Source of the DNA: CAVPEW01 sp050247895
Lineage (GTDB): Bacteria > Actinomycetota > Acidimicrobiia > Acidimicrobiales > VFJN01
Length of the DNA: 10,003 bases
Assembly: GCA_050247895.1 (NCBI GenBank)
Contig: JBFWTJ010000136.1
Span: 1-10,003, forward strand
Direction: 5' to 3'
Below are positions 7,924 to 10,003 of the stretch, in pieces. A program made the position numbers and the translations under genes. Position 1 is the stretch's first letter, and each line of letters begins with the position of its first letter. Under the pieces are notes generated by a model. That model had not been told where the DNA came from. It searched no databases and saw only the letters and a program-made list of their open reading frames with translations.

Positions 7924-8627
7924 AGCCCCGCCTCGGCATCACGACCTCGCCCGACGTCCACGACGACCCGCTCCTGGTCGCCATCGAGCGGGCCTACGTG
8001 GACGCGGTCGCGCGGACGGGTGGGGTGCCGCTGCTGCTGCCGGTGCTCGACCCGGTCGACGTCGAGGACCTGCTCGGGGGCCTCGACGGGGTGCTGCTCA
8101 GCGGTGGGGGCGACGTCGACCCGGCCGCGTACGGGGGCGAGGCCGTGCCCGAGGTGGGCGGCGTGCACCCGGGCCGCGACGCGTTCGAGCTGGCGCTGCT
8201 GCGCGCCGCGGTGGCCGCCGACGTCCCGGTCCTGGGCGTGTGCCGGGGCGTGCAGCTCCTCAACGTCGGCTTCGGGGGCACGCTGGTCGCCCACCTCCCC
8301 GCGGTCGGCGCGCTGGCCCACCGGGACCGGGACCGGTCGGGGGAGGCCGTCCACCCGGTGCGCCTCGACCCGGCCAGCCGCCTGGCCGAGGTCGTGGGCC
8401 GGGCCGAGGTGGGGGCCAACAGCCTCCACCACCAGGCCGTCGATCGGCTGGGCGAGGGCCTGCGTGCCGTCGGCTGGGCGCCCGACGGCACCGTCGAGGG
8501 CGTGGAACCCGTCGGCGACGTGCGCCTGCTCGGGGTCCAGTGGCACCCCGAGCTGCTGGCCGGCCACGACGAGCTGTTCGCCTGGTTGGCCCGCGAGGCC
8601 GCCGCGCCCCGGCGCCGTCGCCGCTAG
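7920..8627 (+). CDS. Gamma-glutamyl-gamma-aminobutyrate hydrolase family protein (peptidase C26, PuuD-like)
   Basis: A 235-residue class I glutamine-amidotransferase-fold hydrolase. The catalytic triad appears complete: nucleophile Cys108 in VLGVCRGVQLLNV, then His209 and Glu211 in GVQWHPEL. Other family marks are DGVLLSGGGDVDP (56-68), the NSLHHQAV loop (167-174) and the HRDRDRSGEAVHPV region (134-147). There is no synthetase domain, so it should hydrolyse gamma-glutamyl amides rather than pass ammonia on. E. coli PuuD cleaves gamma-glutamyl-GABA in putrescine breakdown. No other putrescine-pathway gene is visible here, so the symbol is not transferred. The GTG start overlaps the transglutaminase stop (GTGA), making it the last gene of the coupled series. 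This suggests it acts on a product or intermediate of the ligases. A short arginine-rich tail (RRRRR) ends the protein. Fold and catalysis are sure; the substrate is inferred. Confidence 0.92.
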   Translation: MKPRLGITTSPDVHDDPLLVAIERAYVDAVARTGGVPLLLPVLDPVDVEDLLGGLDGVLLSGGGDVDPAAYGGEAVPEVGGVHPGRDAFELALLRAAVAADVPVLGVCRGVQLLNVGFGGTLVAHLPAVGALAHRDRDRSGEAVHPVRLDPASRLAEVVGRAEVGANSLHHQAVDRLGEGLRAVGWAPDGTVEGVEPVGDVRLLGVQWHPELLAGHDELFAWLAREAAAPRRRRR

Positions 8628-8650
8628 CGAGGGAGCGCCCGGCGACCCGC

Positions 8651-8673
8651 CCGCCGCCGGCCGTGGTCGGCGG
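8651..8673 (+). other. Short GC-rich inverted repeat after the hydrolase gene
   Basis: CCGCCG (8651-8656, or 8654-8659) can pair with CGGCGG (8668-8673) around an 8- or 11-base loop, starting about 24 bases after the operon's last stop. No T-run follows, so it is not a convincing intrinsic terminator, though a GC hairpin here could mark the 3' end. A 9-base direct repeat, CGCCCGGCG, flanks it at 8636-8644 and 8676-8684. In such GC-rich DNA both could be chance. Confidence 0.22.
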
Positions 8674-8695
8674 ACCGCCCGGCGCATCCACCGAG

Positions 8696-8715
8696 GTGCG
8701 ACGACCGTCGTGCCG
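8696..8715 (+). promoter_or_regulatory. Imperfect dyad, possible operator
   Basis: The 20 bases at 8696-8715 form an imperfect inverted repeat with 7 of 10 arm positions matching; its core, ACGACCGTCGT at 8701-8711, is a perfect odd palindrome. It lies about 85 bases before the start of the hydroxylase-family gene, a plausible place for a regulator. No regulator gene is in the window and no known operator was recognised. Confidence 0.2.
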
Positions 8716-8784
8716 GTCGCGACGGGCCGATGGCCGGACCGGGTGCGCCGGGCCGGACGGAATCGCGGGCCGTCCGCCTTGCCC

Positions 8785-8790
8785 ACTATG
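8785..8790 (+). promoter_or_regulatory. Promoter -10-like element for the hydroxylase-family gene
   Basis: CACTAT lies nine bases before the ATG at 8799; an overlapping TATGTT at 8787-8792 fits the actinobacterial TAnnnT form. No Shine-Dalgarno sequence precedes the ATG, so a transcript starting at or near the ATG (leaderless) is likely. The same element at the same distance stands before the gene at 1140. No clear -35 hexamer is visible. Confidence 0.42.
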
Positions 8791-8798
8791 TTCCGGGC

Positions 8799-10003
8799 AT
8801 GCTCCGCACCAGCGACCAGCACCGCGCCGCGCTCCAGGACGGCCGCGAGGTCTACTACCGCGGTCGTCGGATCGACGACGTCCTGGCCGAGCCCGAGCTC
8901 CGGGTGGCCGTCGACCACGCCGCCATCGACTTCGACCTGGCCCACGACCCGGCCAACCGGGACCTCATGGTGGCCAAGGATCCCGAGACGGGCGACGACA
9001 TCAGCGCCTACTACCGGATCCCCCGCAGCGCCGAGGACCTGCTGGCCCGCTCGAAGCTGATCGAGACGGTCACCGCCGCGGGCGGCACGATGGTCACGCT
9101 GATCAAGGAGATCGGCACCGACGCGCTGCTGGCCCTCCAGCGCACCGCCGAGGGCGAGGAGCTGGAGCGGATCCGACGCTTCTACCGGCACTGCGCCGAG
9201 AACGACCTGGCCCTGTGCGTGGGCCAGACCGACGTGAAGGGCGACCGGTCCAAGGGCCCCTCCGAGCAGGCCGACCCCGACATGTACATGCGGATCGTGT
9301 CCTCGAACGACGAGGGCATCGTGGTGCGGGGGGCCAAGGTCCACACCTCGGTCTCGGTCAACGCCGACGAGATCATCGTCCTGCCCACCCGGGCCATGGG
9401 CGCCGGCGACGCCGACTACGCGGTCAGCTTCGCCGTGCCGATGAACACCAAGGGCCTGAAGCTCTACGTGTCGTCCTACGCCGCGGGCGACCGCAACGAC
9501 TTCGAGTTCCCGCTGTCGTCGCGCCACAAGATGCTCGAGACCCTCACGGTGTTCGACGACGTCTTCGTCCCCTGGGAGCGCGTGTTCCTGTTCCGCGAGC
9601 CCGAGAAGGCCGGGGCGCTGGCGCTGACCTTCGTCGAGTACCACCGGTTCACCGCGGTGTCCTACAAGCTGCCCCTGGTCGACGCGCTGGTCGGCGCGGC
9701 GGGCGTGATCGCCGAGATGAACGGGGTCATCCGGGCCGGGCACGTGCGCGACAAGCTCACCCACCTGATCATCTACGCCGAGACCGTCCGGGCCCTCACC
9801 GAGCAGGCGGCCAACCGCTTCCGGGTCGGTGCCCACGACATCGCCTACCCCGACCCGCTGACCACCAACATGGCGAAGTACACCTTCGCCACCACCTCCC
9901 CCCCCGCCATCGAGCTGGTGCAGGACTGCGCCGGTGGCCTCCTGGTGACCGGTCCGGGTGCCGAGGACTGGGAGAACCCCGAGATCCGGTCCGTCCTGGA
10001 GAA
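8799..10003 (+). CDS. 4-hydroxyphenylacetate 3-hydroxylase / 4-hydroxybutyryl-CoA dehydratase family protein, 3'-partial
   Basis: The first 401 residues of a protein whose family is usually about 480-520 residues; it runs off the window with no stop. The fold is that of flavin-binding acyl-CoA-dehydrogenase-like enzymes in the HpaB/AbfD family. Clear family stretches are TDVKGDRSKGPSEQADPD (144-161), EGIVVRGAKVHTS (172-184), DYAVSFAVP (206-214), VFDDVFVPWERVFL (251-264), EYHRF (280-284) and DCAGGLLVT (376-384). Compared from memory with clostridial 4-hydroxybutyryl-CoA dehydratase it aligns along its length, but cluster ligands Cys99, Cys103 and Cys299 correspond to Thr100, Glu104 and Tyr289. 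Only the ligand histidine (His282) and following Lys290 are kept. It is therefore unlikely to carry that [4Fe-4S] cluster. It could be a flavin monooxygenase, a cluster-free isomerase or something else. The 171-base gap and its own promoter-like element suggest a separate transcription unit. ATG 8799 gives the typical short N-terminus MLRTSDQHRAAL. Confidence 0.9.
   Translation, partial: MLRTSDQHRAALQDGREVYYRGRRIDDVLAEPELRVAVDHAAIDFDLAHDPANRDLMVAKDPETGDDISAYYRIPRSAEDLLARSKLIETVTAAGGTMVTLIKEIGTDALLALQRTAEGEELERIRRFYRHCAENDLALCVGQTDVKGDRSKGPSEQADPDMYMRIVSSNDEGIVVRGAKVHTSVSVNADEIIVLPTRAMGAGDADYAVSFAVPMNTKGLKLYVSSYAAGDRNDFEFPLSSRHKMLETLTVFDDVFVPWERVFLFREPEKAGALALTFVEYHRFTAVSYKLPLVDALVGAAGVIAEMNGVIRAGHVRDKLTHLIIYAETVRALTEQAANRFRVGAHDIAYPDPLTTNMAKYTFATTSPPAIELVQDCAGGLLVTGPGAEDWENPEIRSVLE

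Noticed and set aside
7920..8627. Naming the hydrolase puuD and placing it in putrescine degradation
   Set aside because: No gamma-glutamylputrescine synthetase, oxidase or dehydrogenase gene is in the window; the context points to the ATP-grasp/transglutaminase operon.
8651..8690. An intrinsic (Rho-independent) terminator after the hydrolase gene
   Set aside because: The GC hairpin has no T-run after it, and similar stems arise often by chance at this base composition.
8020..9060. A + strand frame bridging the hydrolase, the intergenic gap and the hydroxylase-family gene
   Set aside because: It reads both genes out of phase as Ser/Thr/Arg/Pro-rich sequence with no domain.
7800..9836. A 678-codon - strand open frame opposite the hydrolase and hydroxylase-family genes
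   Set aside because: It has no domain signature, crosses an intergenic region and lies opposite two proteins with intact catalytic or family motifs.

Overview
The window is a very GC-rich, densely coding stretch with strong G/C preference at third codon positions and all credible genes on the + strand. This suggests a high-GC actinomycete. An Acidimicrobiia-like lineage is a guess from the overall style, not something proved here.

Layout. (1) Positions 1 to about 285 hold the C-terminal end of a circularly permuted ATP-grasp protein (DUF404/DUF407, COG2308), whose gene begins outside the window. (2) An alpha-E protein (DUF403, COG2307) lies at 138-1103. (3) After a 36-base gap with a promoter-like element comes a 1,103-residue protein at 1140-4451, joining a transglutaminase-like cysteine peptidase domain to a large DUF2126 (COG4196) domain. 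(4) An 854-residue fusion of circularly permuted ATP-grasp and alpha-E is at 4448-7012. (5) A 303-residue transglutaminase-like protein is at 7012-7923. (6) A class I glutamine-amidotransferase-fold hydrolase of the gamma-glutamyl-GABA hydrolase (PuuD, peptidase C26) type is at 7920-8627. Genes 3 to 6 are joined by stop/start overlaps and should be one coupled operon. (7) After a 171-base intergenic region comes the first 401 codons of a 4-hydroxyphenylacetate 3-hydroxylase / 4-hydroxybutyryl-CoA dehydratase family protein, which runs off the window.

How they may work together. ATP-grasp, alpha-E, transglutaminase-like and DUF2126 proteins recur together in bacteria. Comparative genomics has predicted that they make, modify or process an unknown peptide or amide-linked metabolite, but no product is firmly established. 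This locus appears to combine two versions of that module: a split ATP-grasp plus alpha-E pair, as in the mycobacterial Rv2411c-Rv2410c-Rv2409c type, and the DUF2126 plus fused ATP-grasp/alpha-E plus transglutaminase type. It ends with a coupled gamma-glutamyl amide hydrolase. Predicted amide-bond makers and breakers in one transcript make this the best candidate for an undescribed system in the window.

The last gene looks like a separate transcription unit. Its closest family resemblance, by a from-memory comparison, is to 4-hydroxybutyryl-CoA dehydratase. However, the three cysteines that hold the [4Fe-4S] cluster in that enzyme are replaced, so its reaction is uncertain. No RNA genes, CRISPR arrays, insertion sequences or phage genes were seen.
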